DNA of 64,000 bases, taken from NCBI GenBank assembly GCA_038210135.1, contig JBBQWZ010000009.1, positions 1 through 64,000 of the forward strand, given 5' to 3'. The first letter of the stretch is position 1. Every line of letters starts with the position of its first letter. The stretch is from JBBQWZ01 sp038210135 (GTDB taxonomy: Bacteria; Acidobacteriota; Terriglobia; Bryobacterales; Bryobacteraceae). The notes beneath the pieces are model-generated. The model saw only the letters and a program-made list of their open reading frames with translations, was not told where the DNA came from and searched no databases. The position numbers and the translations under genes are program-made. Positions 52,881-62,634 of the stretch are shown in pieces.

Positions 52881-53213
52881 GTGAGAGAATCAGTTGCGAT
52901 GGCGACACTGGAAGAGCGCAGAGATCACCTCTTGGAGATTCTCGAAGCGGGAGATCTCAAAGAGACGGAGCGCTTAATATGGCGCGGCGAATCGACGCAG
53001 CGCTGGTTCGACTTCATGGCGCCGGTAATGGAGTCGGTCGGCGACCGGTACGCGAAGACCAACAAGGAACGCGCGATCTGGGCCTACGAACAGGCAAAGG
53101 CTCTTTTCGAGACGTTCCATACGGGCGCGACCAGCGGCGGCGAAGGAAATTCGCTGGCCGATGAAGCGTCGGCGTCGCATCTCGGTAGGAAGATCTGGCT
53201 GCTGCGTACGTAA
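52881..53213 (+). CDS. Small helical protein of unknown function
   Basis: 110 aa from 52881, or 104 aa from ATG 52899 (MATLEERRDHLLEILE), which looks the more natural start. It has amphipathic helices (LEERRDHLLEILEAGDLKETERLIW, YAKTNKERAIWAYEQAKALFETF) and no cysteines, signal or membrane segment. Acidic and aromatic residues are spread evenly, as in a real globular protein. The role is unknown. It is not linked to a neighbour. Confidence 0.55.
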   Translation: MRESVAMATLEERRDHLLEILEAGDLKETERLIWRGESTQRWFDFMAPVMESVGDRYAKTNKERAIWAYEQAKALFETFHTGATSGGEGNSLADEASASHLGRKIWLLRT

Positions 53214-53315
53214 ACGAGGTGCGACCGTCCGGCCGCGCTTACTAATTCGCTTGGCTTTCAGGACCGCGAACAAGGCCGCGAACAAAGTGACCGGCTTCCG
53301 AAATGAACCGCCCGC

Positions 53316-54194
53316 TTAGAGCGACGCGAAGAATTTGTCGAGGTACTTCTTGCCAGCGGCGATGCCTTCCATCTCCGGCGTCTTCTCGCCTTCGTACTCG
53401 ATACCGACGTAACCTTTGTAATCGGAGGCAGCGACGATCTTCATCATCTTGTCCATGTCGAAGCGCGTCTCTTTGCCGTCGGGGCCGAAGTCGAAACACT
53501 TGAAGCTGACGCCCTTTGAATACGGCAGCATCTTGCGGACGCTTTCAAAGCGGTCCTGATTGGGGCCGAAGTTGCCGAAGTCGGGCAGCAGGCCGAAATT
53601 CGGAAGGTTCACGGACTTCATCAAGCGGACCAGAACGTCGGCGTCGGACGAGACCCCGCCGTGGTTTTCGATGATGACATTCAGGCCGCGGTCTTTGGCG
53701 TAGCCGCACAGTTTCGTGAAGCTGTCGGTGCAATAGCCGATGAACGCATCGAGGTTCTTGGGCTGTCTCGATTCGTCGTCCGGGTACATATTGACGCGGA
53801 TGGAGTGGCAGCCGAGATCGGCGGCGGCGTCGAGCCACTTGATGTGGTTATCGGCGGCGCGCATTCGCTGCAGCTGCTGCGAGTGGCCCATGGCGCCTTC
53901 GTCGTCGCACATGATCAGAACACCTTTACAGCCGTGGTCCTTCATTCGCTTCTTGAGCTGTGCGATGTAGCCCTGGGTGGGCGCGGCCCAAAGCTGGTTG
54001 ACGAACTCAAGGCCTTCGATTCCGTTGTCGTGCGCGACTTTCGGGAAGTCGAGGTTGGTGAGCTTGCGGCTGTGGATGGCTTTGTGGATGGACCACTCGG
54101 CGAGCGAAATCTTGAAGCGGGTATTGGCGGCGTGTGCGGCGAGCGGCGCAAGCGCGGTGGCGGCAATGGCTTTGAGAGCGTGGCGGCGATTCAT
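53316..54194 (-). CDS. Tat-exported sugar isomerase/epimerase-family TIM barrel
   Basis: 292 aa from ATG 54194. The signal MNRRHALKAIAATALAPLAAHA has the twin arginine. The barrel shows FKISLAEWSIHKAIHSRKL, GLEFVNQLW, GVLIMCDDEG, SIRVNMYPDDE, NVIIENHGGVSSDADVLVRLM, FGLLPDFGNFG, GVSFKCFDFGPDG and YVGIEYEGEKTPEMEGIAAGKKYL. The metal ligands at strand ends are conserved in pattern. This is the third Tat-exported member in the window. TATCAT lies 7 nt before this ATG; an ATG 9 nt further upstream (54203) sits within the promoter box and is rejected. Confidence 0.87.
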   Translation of the reverse strand: MNRRHALKAIAATALAPLAAHAANTRFKISLAEWSIHKAIHSRKLTNLDFPKVAHDNGIEGLEFVNQLWAAPTQGYIAQLKKRMKDHGCKGVLIMCDDEGAMGHSQQLQRMRAADNHIKWLDAAADLGCHSIRVNMYPDDESRQPKNLDAFIGYCTDSFTKLCGYAKDRGLNVIIENHGGVSSDADVLVRLMKSVNLPNFGLLPDFGNFGPNQDRFESVRKMLPYSKGVSFKCFDFGPDGKETRFDMDKMMKIVAASDYKGYVGIEYEGEKTPEMEGIAAGKKYLDKFFASL

Positions 54195-54201
54195 CTTCCG
54201 C

Positions 54202-54207
54202 ATGATA
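54202..54207 (-). promoter_or_regulatory. -10 box (TATCAT) 7 nt before the ATG at 54194
   Basis: On the minus strand TATCAT, then GCGGAAG, then ATG. It lies 38 bp from the plus-strand -10 of the ATPase, so the two promoters are divergent. Confidence 0.55.
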
Positions 54208-54244
54208 GCGCGGCGCGGATGGAGTTAGCGATCCGCCGAACACG

Positions 54245-54250
54245 TAGAAT
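54245..54250 (+). promoter_or_regulatory. -10 box (TAGAAT) 5 nt before the ATPase GTG
   Basis: TAGAAT, then GGATT, then the GTG at 54256. The mRNA would begin within 2 nt of the start codon. Confidence 0.5.
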
Positions 54251-54255
54251 GGATT

Positions 54256-55491
54256 GTGGCAGAAAAAGGCAACAGCCCCTTTTATCCAAATCATCCCGTC
54301 CCCGCAGCGTATTTTGTGGGTAGGCAGCCGCAACTGGATCGAATGATGGAACGCGGTGTTCGTCAGGTAGCGCGGGGACGAATGGTTCCCATGTTCATTC
54401 AAGGGGAGTACGGAATCGGAAAGACCTCGCTCGCTTTTCAGGCGCAGCAGGCGGCTGAAATTCAACACAATATCCATCCGATCTACTGTTCTCTTGGAGG
54501 ATGCAAAAGCCTGGGCGACGTCTCGGAATCAATTTTTCAATCAACAATCCGGTCGCGGGCACTGGATCCAACTAAAGCCGAGAAGATAACCAACCTGTTC
54601 GCTAAGTACATCGGCAAACAGAATCTCTTTGGAATGCTCACTCTCAACTTTGAAGCATTGAGAGCCGATGCACCGCAGTTGGCTTCGCCGTTCGGTGTCC
54701 TGCGATTTCTGGAGAACGTACGCGAGCGGCTCGGGTCGAATGGCATCTTTCTCGTACTGGACGAGATTAACGGCCTGGCAAGAGATCCAGGACTCGCTCA
54801 TTTTATCAAAGGAATCGTGGATTCAAATGGAGGTTCATCTAAACCGGTACCTCTTTTGCTGGCGCTGTGCGGTGTCGAGGAATGCCGGCGCGAAATGATC
54901 AAGCAGCATCAGCCGGTTGACCGTATCTTTGAAGTCATCGAGGTTGGGCCGATGTCGGCGGGAGAGTCCAAAGAGTTCTTCAAGGTAACTTTCGAGTCTG
55001 CAAGTATAATATGCGACGAGAAGGCCGCCGTGAATATGGCGCACTACTCTGCGGGGTTCCCTAAAATTATGCAATTGATTGGGGATTCCGCCTATTGGAG
55101 AGACGAAGACAATCACGTGACCGAAGAAGAAGCCGGGCTCGCGATCGTCGACGCGGCTGAAGAGGTCGGCAAGAAATACTTCGACCTCCAAGTTCAGAAC
55201 GCACTTCGAAGTGCTGACTATCGTTCGATACTCTACAAGATTGGCGTCCATAACCCGGATGATTTGACCTTCACGAAGGCGAAAGTCGAAGCGGATTTGA
55301 CACCCAGTGAGCGTGGGAAGTTTAACAACTTCCTGCAAAAAATGAAAAAGCTAAACGTGATTCGCTCCGGAGCGAGCTTAGGCGAGTATACTTTCAACCT
55401 TCGAATGGTGCGGCTCTACCTCTGGATGCGTTCCCTCGAACAATCTTCCGTGCCATCACGCGGCAAACGATCGGGACCGCTCAAGCACTAA
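54256..55491 (+). CDS. AAA-type ATPase (Orc/STAND-like), unknown role
   Basis: 411 aa from GTG 54256. Walker A is GEYGIGKTS (G50-S58) and Walker B IFLVLDEING (164-173). A later GPMSAGESKEFF is a sensor-like stretch. The C-terminal 120 residues look like a winged-helix domain (about 310-395). The fold is the one used by Cdc6/Orc and by many regulatory or defence ATPases in bacteria. Base composition is clearly less GC-rich than flanking genes, a sign of transfer. It is not next to a recognisable effector. The gene is convergent with the HAD phosphatase, overlapping it by 11 bp. Confidence 0.78.
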   Translation: MAEKGNSPFYPNHPVPAAYFVGRQPQLDRMMERGVRQVARGRMVPMFIQGEYGIGKTSLAFQAQQAAEIQHNIHPIYCSLGGCKSLGDVSESIFQSTIRSRALDPTKAEKITNLFAKYIGKQNLFGMLTLNFEALRADAPQLASPFGVLRFLENVRERLGSNGIFLVLDEINGLARDPGLAHFIKGIVDSNGGSSKPVPLLLALCGVEECRREMIKQHQPVDRIFEVIEVGPMSAGESKEFFKVTFESASIICDEKAAVNMAHYSAGFPKIMQLIGDSAYWRDEDNHVTEEEAGLAIVDAAEEVGKKYFDLQVQNALRSADYRSILYKIGVHNPDDLTFTKAKVEADLTPSERGKFNNFLQKMKKLNVIRSGASLGEYTFNLRMVRLYLWMRSLEQSSVPSRGKRSGPLKH

Positions 55492-56116
55492 GCTCGCGCA
55501 GGTCGTCGATCCAGTAATCCGGCTCCCACTTCGCGAGATCCGCCTCCGTGCCGTAGCCGTAGCGGACGGCGCAGGTCTTCACTCCGGCGCGGCGGCCGGC
55601 TTCCATGTCGGCGGGGGCGTCCCCTACGAAGAGAACGTTCTTCGGATCCACGCCGAAGGGTTTGAGAGAGGCGAGAACGACGTCGGGCTCGGGCTTGGCG
55701 GGGAAGCCGTCGGTGCCTTGCACATGATCGAAGTATTCGAGCAATTCAAATTTCTCGAGGACCACGCGGGTCATCGGAGTGCCCTTGGTAGTGGCTGTCG
55801 ATTTGAGCCCCTTCAACGCGGCGAGTCCTTCTTTGACTCCGGGATAACGGACCGTATCCGCGTGGTGGCGCGCTGCATAAATCTGGCGATAGTTCACGAT
55901 CATCGGATCGACGTGCTCGCGCTCGTATCCAAGATCGAGGAACAGGTCCAGCAGATGACGCCCGATGTAGCTGCGGAGAAATTCGTCGGTGATCGGATCG
56001 CCGGTCCGCGGCGTCTCCGCGAGCACGCTGCGAATCGCCCCGGTAATGTCTCGCCAGGAATCCACAAGCGTTCCGTCGAGGTCAAAAAGATAAACAGGGA
56101 ATGAGGGAATCGACAC
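55481..56116 (-). CDS. HAD-superfamily phosphatase (phosphoglycolate phosphatase-like)
   Basis: 211 aa from GTG 56116. HAD motif I is FDLDGTLVDS (nucleophile D12, D14), motif II the Thr of ATTKGTP, motif III the Lys in PAKPEPDV, and motif IV GDAPADMEAGRRAG. The cap is of the C1 four-helix type, as in Gph. It hydrolyses small phosphomonoesters. Gph activity is likely but not proven. Its start lies 75 bp downstream of the ftsH stop, with the ftsH terminator in between. Confidence 0.87.
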   Translation of the reverse strand: MSIPSFPVYLFDLDGTLVDSWRDITGAIRSVLAETPRTGDPITDEFLRSYIGRHLLDLFLDLGYEREHVDPMIVNYRQIYAARHHADTVRYPGVKEGLAALKGLKSTATTKGTPMTRVVLEKFELLEYFDHVQGTDGFPAKPEPDVVLASLKPFGVDPKNVLFVGDAPADMEAGRRAGVKTCAVRYGYGTEADLAKWEPDYWIDDLRELSA

Positions 56117-56136
56117 GTGCTGGAAAAGAGAGCCTT

Positions 56137-56164
56137 AGAAAAAAGCAAAGGGCCCGAAGGCCCT
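56137..56164 (-). terminator. Intrinsic terminator after ftsH
   Basis: On the minus strand stem AGGGCC, tetraloop TTCG, GGCCCT, then TTGCTTTTTT. The UUCG tetraloop and U-tract are a strong, classical terminator. It sits 27 bp beyond the ftsH stop at 56192. Confidence 0.9.
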
Positions 56165-56191
56165 CTGCGTCTCGAACATCGATTTTACCAA

Positions 56192-58111
<1,920 letters not shown>

Positions 58112-58310
58112 TTACTTCCTTCTCCCCTGTACTGCTTGCTTGCCCCGTATCCGGCTGCTGAGGGCGACGATAAAATCACGCCCGGGACACGTTTCGATTG
58201 CACTACAACGATGCTGGACTGCTATATCTTGTTACGAGGCTACTGTGTCTTTGGACGCCAAAAGAATGGCGACCGGTTCAACCCAATTGCAAGAATTCGT
58301 CGCGAACCCA
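58112..58310. other. 199-bp gap between tilS and ftsH
   Basis: The gap includes an AT-rich stretch that may hold the ftsH promoter. No gene, array or clear terminator of tilS is visible. Confidence 0.45.
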
Positions 58311-59651
58311 TTACTCGATGCCCTCCGCAAGCTCCGGCGGATGACGCAACTCCCGTACTCGCAATACTTTCGGGCAATCCGCCGGGGCCGCAAAACGCGC
58401 CGCCGGTCCGAACTGCCGACTCCATAAAATCTGCCCGCCACCCACTAAAACAGGCCATCCGGCGCGATCCCACACCGGGATCCGGGCGCGTTGAAACAAA
58501 TTTTTCAATTTCCAATCCCGCTTCTCACCCACCGGACAATACGCGTCGCCAGCCTGCCATTCGCGCAGCTCGAGTAGAGCGGGCACATCGACCCAAGCTA
58601 AATCTTCCTTCACTTTAGCACGCCCGGCGGGGTCCACTGTTTCGAGGATGACGCCCGGGGGATCGTAGGTTTCTCCGGCGGTGACCGGACCCGAAAAGCC
58701 GGTTGGACGGGCCCGGGGAACGGCGATCCGGAGCTGATCGAAAGACCGGGTCGCCATCATGCCCGGCAAGGGGACACGGCCATATCCTCTAGTACTCGCC
58801 GCCAGCGCAGCCACGGTTTCCACCTGATCGAAGGTGATCTGCCGGAGGTTGCCTTTGGCGATTTCGATGGCGTGGCGGATCACGCGGCGGATGACCGCCG
58901 GATGAAGTTCCTTGAGTAAGGCGGTGTTCAGGATGGCTGCGCCGGGTCCGTTTTTAGAGAGTGCCGGATGGCGTTCCATCTGGAGCTGCCACCAGTCTTC
59001 TTCCGCCTGCGACGTGGTTGCGAGGTGCGAGAGAGCAGAGCGTACTTCCGGGTTGTACTCGCGTTCGAGCAGCGGCAGCAATTGATGGCGGATTCGATTG
59101 CGGGTGAAGCGCGGATCCCGATTCGAGCGATCTTCCCGCCAAGAGATGCCGCGGGCCCGGAGAAAGGTTTCGATTTCCGCGCGGCTGGTTTCAAGCAGCG
59201 GACGCAGGAACCGGCCGGAGACCGGGCGCATCGCCGCGAGGCCATGCTGACCGGTGCCGCGAAGCAGGCGCATCAAAACGGTTTCCGCCTGGTCGTCGCG
59301 GGTATGGGCTAGCGCCACGGAGTCGATGATTCCGCGATCAAGCAACTGCGTGAAGAACGCGCGGCGGGCGTCGCGGGCGGCCTGTTCGAGATTCCCCTTC
59401 ACTGCGGAAAGATCGGCATCGGCGCGGTGAAACCGTAGTCCGGCGGCCAAACCGTGCACAAACTGCTCGTCGAGGTCGGATTCCGCGCCGCGAAGGTGGT
59501 GGTTCAAGTGGAGCACGTGCGGGCTGTGGCCAAGCTCGCGCAGAACGGTCAGCAGGCAAACCGAATCCGCTCCGCCGCTGACGGCCACGGCGAGAGTCGC
59601 TCCAGCGTGCGTGCTATAACGAGTAAGGAATTCGGCCACTTTGGCGAGCAT
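58311..59651 (-). CDS. tilS: tRNA(Ile)-lysidine synthase
   Basis: 446 aa. The PP-loop motif SGGADS lies at 25-30, and the first domain (about 1-200) has the expected HLNHHLRGAESDLDEQFV and HTRDDQAETVLMRLLRGTG. It modifies C34 of tRNA-Ile(CAU) with lysine so that it reads AUA. The C-terminal domain covers roughly 370-446. Start ATG 59651 gives MLAKVAEFLTRY, and the longer frame to 59903 runs antisense into the kinase gene. The gene ends 200 bp before ftsH begins, on the same strand, as often seen (tilS-ftsH). Confidence 0.92.
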   Translation of the reverse strand: MLAKVAEFLTRYSTHAGATLAVAVSGGADSVCLLTVLRELGHSPHVLHLNHHLRGAESDLDEQFVHGLAAGLRFHRADADLSAVKGNLEQAARDARRAFFTQLLDRGIIDSVALAHTRDDQAETVLMRLLRGTGQHGLAAMRPVSGRFLRPLLETSRAEIETFLRARGISWREDRSNRDPRFTRNRIRHQLLPLLEREYNPEVRSALSHLATTSQAEEDWWQLQMERHPALSKNGPGAAILNTALLKELHPAVIRRVIRHAIEIAKGNLRQITFDQVETVAALAASTRGYGRVPLPGMMATRSFDQLRIAVPRARPTGFSGPVTAGETYDPPGVILETVDPAGRAKVKEDLAWVDVPALLELREWQAGDAYCPVGEKRDWKLKNLFQRARIPVWDRAGWPVLVGGGQILWSRQFGPAARFAAPADCPKVLRVRELRHPPELAEGIE

Positions 59652-59705
59652 GCTCAGAGAATTCCGGACCTTTAGCAGACATTGACGAAGGCGCATCGCG
59701 CAAGA

Positions 59706-61175
59706 ATGCCTGACAACCTTATTGTAAGTCTCGACGTCGGCTCCTCTTCCGTTCGGACGCTGGCGTTCGATGCGAAGGGCCGCGAGGTGGCGGGCCTCGG
59801 CTGCCAGCTGAAGTACGACAAAGTGGAGACGGCGGACGGCGGCATCGAGATCGATCCTGAGGCCCTGGCGAGCTTGTCGATTGCGTGCCTCGAAGAAATT
59901 CATCAGCAGCTGGCGGATTCGGGAAGGGGCGTGAGCGCCGTTGCTTTTTCAGCATTTTGGCATTGCTTCTTTGGCGTGGATGCAGCGGGCGCTCCGACGA
60001 CGGCGCTCATTCATTTGTTCGATACACGCAGCGCGCCGCAAGTGGAGTTTCTGAAGAAGACGCTTGATCAGGGTGCGACGCAGCAGCGCGTGGGCTGCGT
60101 GTTCCACACCAGCTATTGGCCCGCGAAGCTGCTGTGGCTGGCGGAGAATCGGGCGGAGGCGTTTCAGAAAACAAGCCGCTGGCTTTCGTTCGGCGAGTTC
60201 ATTTTCCTGAAGCTGTTCGGCGAAGCTCGCACTTCGACGTCGATGGCATCCGCGTCGGGTTTGTGGAATCAGAATGAAGCCCGATACGACGCGGAGTTGC
60301 TGGCGGCGCTGCCGATCTCCAAACCGCAGCTGACGCCGCTCGATGCGTTCGACGCTCCGGCGACGAAGCTGCTCGATGCATTTGCTGTGCGCTGGCCGTT
60401 GTTCCAGGGCATCGCGTGGTTCCCTGCCCTCGGGGACGGAGCCTGCAACAACATTGGAAGCGGCGGCGTTTCGCGCGATCGCTTCGCATTGATGGTTGGC
60501 ACTAGCGGCGCGATGCGGGCGGTAGTCGCAGCGGACCGGATGGAGATTCCGCCGGGCTTGTGGTGTTATCGCGTGGATCCAAAGCGGTTCGTGCTGGGCG
60601 GCGCATTATCGAATGGCGGCGATGTTTTCAAGTGGATGAAGCGGACGCTGCAACTGCCTTCGGGCGAAGTGTTGGAGTGCGCGATCGCTGCGATCGAGCC
60701 GGGCGCGCACGGGCTGAACATCCTTCCGTTTTTTGCCGGAGAACGCTCGCCCTATTGGCGGCCGGACTTCCGGGCGGTGTTCACTGGCATGACGTACGCG
60801 ACGACACCAATTCAGATTTTGCGAGCGTCGCTCGAATCTGTAGCGCTGCGGTTCCGCCAGATTTACGCGATGCTCGAAGCCGGAGTCGGAACGCCGCGCG
60901 AGGTGATCGCGTCCGGCGGAGCGCTGCTGAATTCTCCGGCTTGGACGCAAATGATGGCGGATGCGCTGGGCAGGCCGGTGGTGGGCGGTCCGGACGAAGC
61001 GTCGGCGCGCGGAGCGGCGCTGCTGGCGCTCGAACGGATCGGCGCGATCGCGTCGCTCGAAGAGGCTCCGGCAGAGATGGCTGCGACGTACCAACCGGAT
61101 CCGGCGCGGCACAAGCGGTATCAACAAATGCTCGAAGCGCAACAGAACTTAATCCGAAAAGTGTTCGAAGCCTAG
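59706..61175 (+). CDS. FGGY-family carbohydrate kinase
   Basis: 489 aa. The actin-like ATPase fold starts IVSLDVGSSSVRTLAFDAKG (5-24). The second domain has LMVGTSGAMR (ADP-binding turn) and GGALSNGGDVFKWM, and the C-terminal end VIASGGALLNSPAWTQMMADALG matches the family. Sequence style is closest to gluconokinase/xylulokinase. It phosphorylates a sugar or sugar acid in the cytoplasm. ATG 59706 is preferred over an in-frame start at 59682. It is 9 bp from the phosphatase gene on the same strand, so they are cotranscribed. Confidence 0.87.
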   Translation: MPDNLIVSLDVGSSSVRTLAFDAKGREVAGLGCQLKYDKVETADGGIEIDPEALASLSIACLEEIHQQLADSGRGVSAVAFSAFWHCFFGVDAAGAPTTALIHLFDTRSAPQVEFLKKTLDQGATQQRVGCVFHTSYWPAKLLWLAENRAEAFQKTSRWLSFGEFIFLKLFGEARTSTSMASASGLWNQNEARYDAELLAALPISKPQLTPLDAFDAPATKLLDAFAVRWPLFQGIAWFPALGDGACNNIGSGGVSRDRFALMVGTSGAMRAVVAADRMEIPPGLWCYRVDPKRFVLGGALSNGGDVFKWMKRTLQLPSGEVLECAIAAIEPGAHGLNILPFFAGERSPYWRPDFRAVFTGMTYATTPIQILRASLESVALRFRQIYAMLEAGVGTPREVIASGGALLNSPAWTQMMADALGRPVVGGPDEASARGAALLALERIGAIASLEEAPAEMAATYQPDPARHKRYQQMLEAQQNLIRKVFEA

Positions 61176-61184
61176 GAGAACGAA

Positions 61185-61721
61185 TTGAGCGATTTGTATT
61201 CAAGAGCGGCGAAGGTGAAGTTGTTTTTGATGGATGTGGATGGCGTGCTGACGGATGGGCGCTTGTATAACGTGCCGGGTCCGGATGGCAAGATGGCCGA
61301 GACCAAGGGCTTTGATTCGCAGGACGGCATCGCGCTCCAATGGCTCAGCTGGTACGGCATCGCGACCGGCGTGATCAGCGGCCGCACATCTCCGGCGACA
61401 ACGGAACGCGCGCGCCAGGTAAAGATGCAGTACGTCTATCAGGGGCACATCGAAAAGATTCCCGTATTCGAGGAGATCCTAAAACAAGCCGGCTGCGCGC
61501 CGGACGAAGTCGCCTATGCCGGCGACGACTTCACCGATGTTGTGATCATGCGTCGCGTCGGGCTGGCGGTTGCGGTCGGGAACGCGCGCGAAGAAGTGAA
61601 GAAGGCGGCGCATTGGGTGACCGAGGCGTCCGGCGGCAGCGGAGCCGTCCGCGAGATTTGCGAGACGCTCCTGAAGGCGAAGGGCGTTTGGCCGGAGATT
61701 CTGAAAAAATACGAGATCTAG
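61185..61721 (+). CDS. KdsC-type HAD phosphatase (KDO-8-phosphate phosphatase-like)
   Basis: 178 aa from TTG 61185, with GGAG 7 nt upstream. It is a cap-less HAD enzyme: motif I FLMDVDGVLTDG (D17, D19), motif II SGRTSPAT, and motif IV AGDDFTDVVIMRRVG. The length and lack of a cap match KdsC, which acts in LPS core biosynthesis as a tetramer. Without kdsA/kdsB nearby, another small substrate is possible. It is followed directly by the repeat B array. Confidence 0.85.
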   Translation: MSDLYSRAAKVKLFLMDVDGVLTDGRLYNVPGPDGKMAETKGFDSQDGIALQWLSWYGIATGVISGRTSPATTERARQVKMQYVYQGHIEKIPVFEEILKQAGCAPDEVAYAGDDFTDVVIMRRVGLAVAVGNAREEVKKAAHWVTEASGGSGAVREICETLLKAKGVWPEILKKYEI

Positions 61722-61859
61722 TGGCATAGGCCTCTGGCCTGTGCAAGCAAAACTGACAGGCCGGAGGCCTATGTCACCAACCACAGGCCGGAGGCTTATG
61801 TCACCAACCACAGGCCGGAGGCCGATGTCACCTAACCACAGGCCGGAGGCCTATGTCAC
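61721..61859 (+). repeat. Repeat B array: one inverted plus four direct units
   Basis: Direct units with core CAGGCCGGAGGCCTATGTCAC begin at 61757, 61784, 61811 and 61839 (periods 27, 27 and 28). A unit in the opposite sense (GTGGCATAGGCCTCTGGCCT, then GTGC) lies at 61721-61744 and can pair with the first direct one as a large hairpin. The family is the same as at 3571-3730 (R/Y changes keep the dyad). The last unit ends exactly at the ATG of the next gene. Confidence 0.9.
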
Positions 61860-62510
61860 ATGAAAATCGGAATCGTTGTTGAGACCAAATCCGGGCCCGG
61901 AATCCTGCATCAGTTGACGGGAGTGATGGCGCAGCACCGCGCGAACATCACTACGGTGCATATCATTTCGGAAGCAGCACCGAATGATCGCGTGTATTTC
62001 GAGATCGAACCCGAAGGCGAACCGAAGGCGGTGCTTGCGGACTTGGCCGCGCTGACCGTGACGGTGTCGGTCGAGCGCGTGAATACGCTTGAAAAGATTT
62101 ACGGCAAGCGGATCATTATTATCGGCGGCGGCGCGCAAGTCGGGCAGGTCGCGATCGGCGCCATCTCCGAAGCGGACCGCCACAACATTCGCGGCGAACA
62201 TATTTCGGTCGATACCATTCCGCTGGTGGGCGAACAGGCCCTTGCTGACGCAGTCCGCGCGGTCGCGAGATTGCCGCGTGCAAAAGCGCTCGTGCTGGCG
62301 GGCGCCTTGATGGGCGGCGAGATCGAGCAGGCGGTCCGCGACGTGCGGGCGCAGGGTTTGCTGGTGGTGAGTTTGAACATGGCGGGAAGCGTTCCAGATG
62401 CCGCGGACCTGGTCGTCACGGACCCCGTGCAGGCGGGCGTGATGACGGTGATGGCAGTCGCCGATACGGCGAAATTCACGGTCGGCCGGCTGACGCGCCG
62501 CGTATTCTGA
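61860..62510 (+). CDS. ACT-domain protein (DUF5612-like)
   Basis: 216 aa. Residues 1-75 are an ACT domain (IGIVVETKSGPGILHQLTGVMAQHRANITTVHII), a ligand-sensing fold usually binding amino acids. The rest is a Rossmann-like domain with IIIIGGGAQVGQVAIGAISEADRHNIRGE (about 84-112), ALVLAGALMGGEIEQAVRDVRAQGLLVVSLNMAGSV and DLVVTDPVQAGVMTVMAVA. Similar two-domain proteins are known, mainly from methanogens and some bacteria, without a settled role. The ATG abuts the repeat array, so no ribosome binding site other than the repeat itself is present. Confidence 0.75.
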   Translation: MKIGIVVETKSGPGILHQLTGVMAQHRANITTVHIISEAAPNDRVYFEIEPEGEPKAVLADLAALTVTVSVERVNTLEKIYGKRIIIIGGGAQVGQVAIGAISEADRHNIRGEHISVDTIPLVGEQALADAVRAVARLPRAKALVLAGALMGGEIEQAVRDVRAQGLLVVSLNMAGSVPDAADLVVTDPVQAGVMTVMAVADTAKFTVGRLTRRVF

Positions 62511-62622
62511 CGCGCTTATCCCCCCGATCGCTCGTTGCTCGCGCCGCGGATTCCCGTCGCGTTCACGTCCAAGGATTACTTCGCGGCCAGTAATCCAATC
62601 CGGACGCTGCCCTCGACGCTGC

Positions 62623-62628
62623 TACTAT
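62623..62628 (+). promoter_or_regulatory. -10 box (TACTAT) 6 nt before the ECF sigma ATG
   Basis: TACTAT, then CGTCAC, then the ATG at 62635. The spacer again ends GTCAC, as at ilvE and tag. Confidence 0.6.
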
Positions 62629-62634
62629 CGTCAC

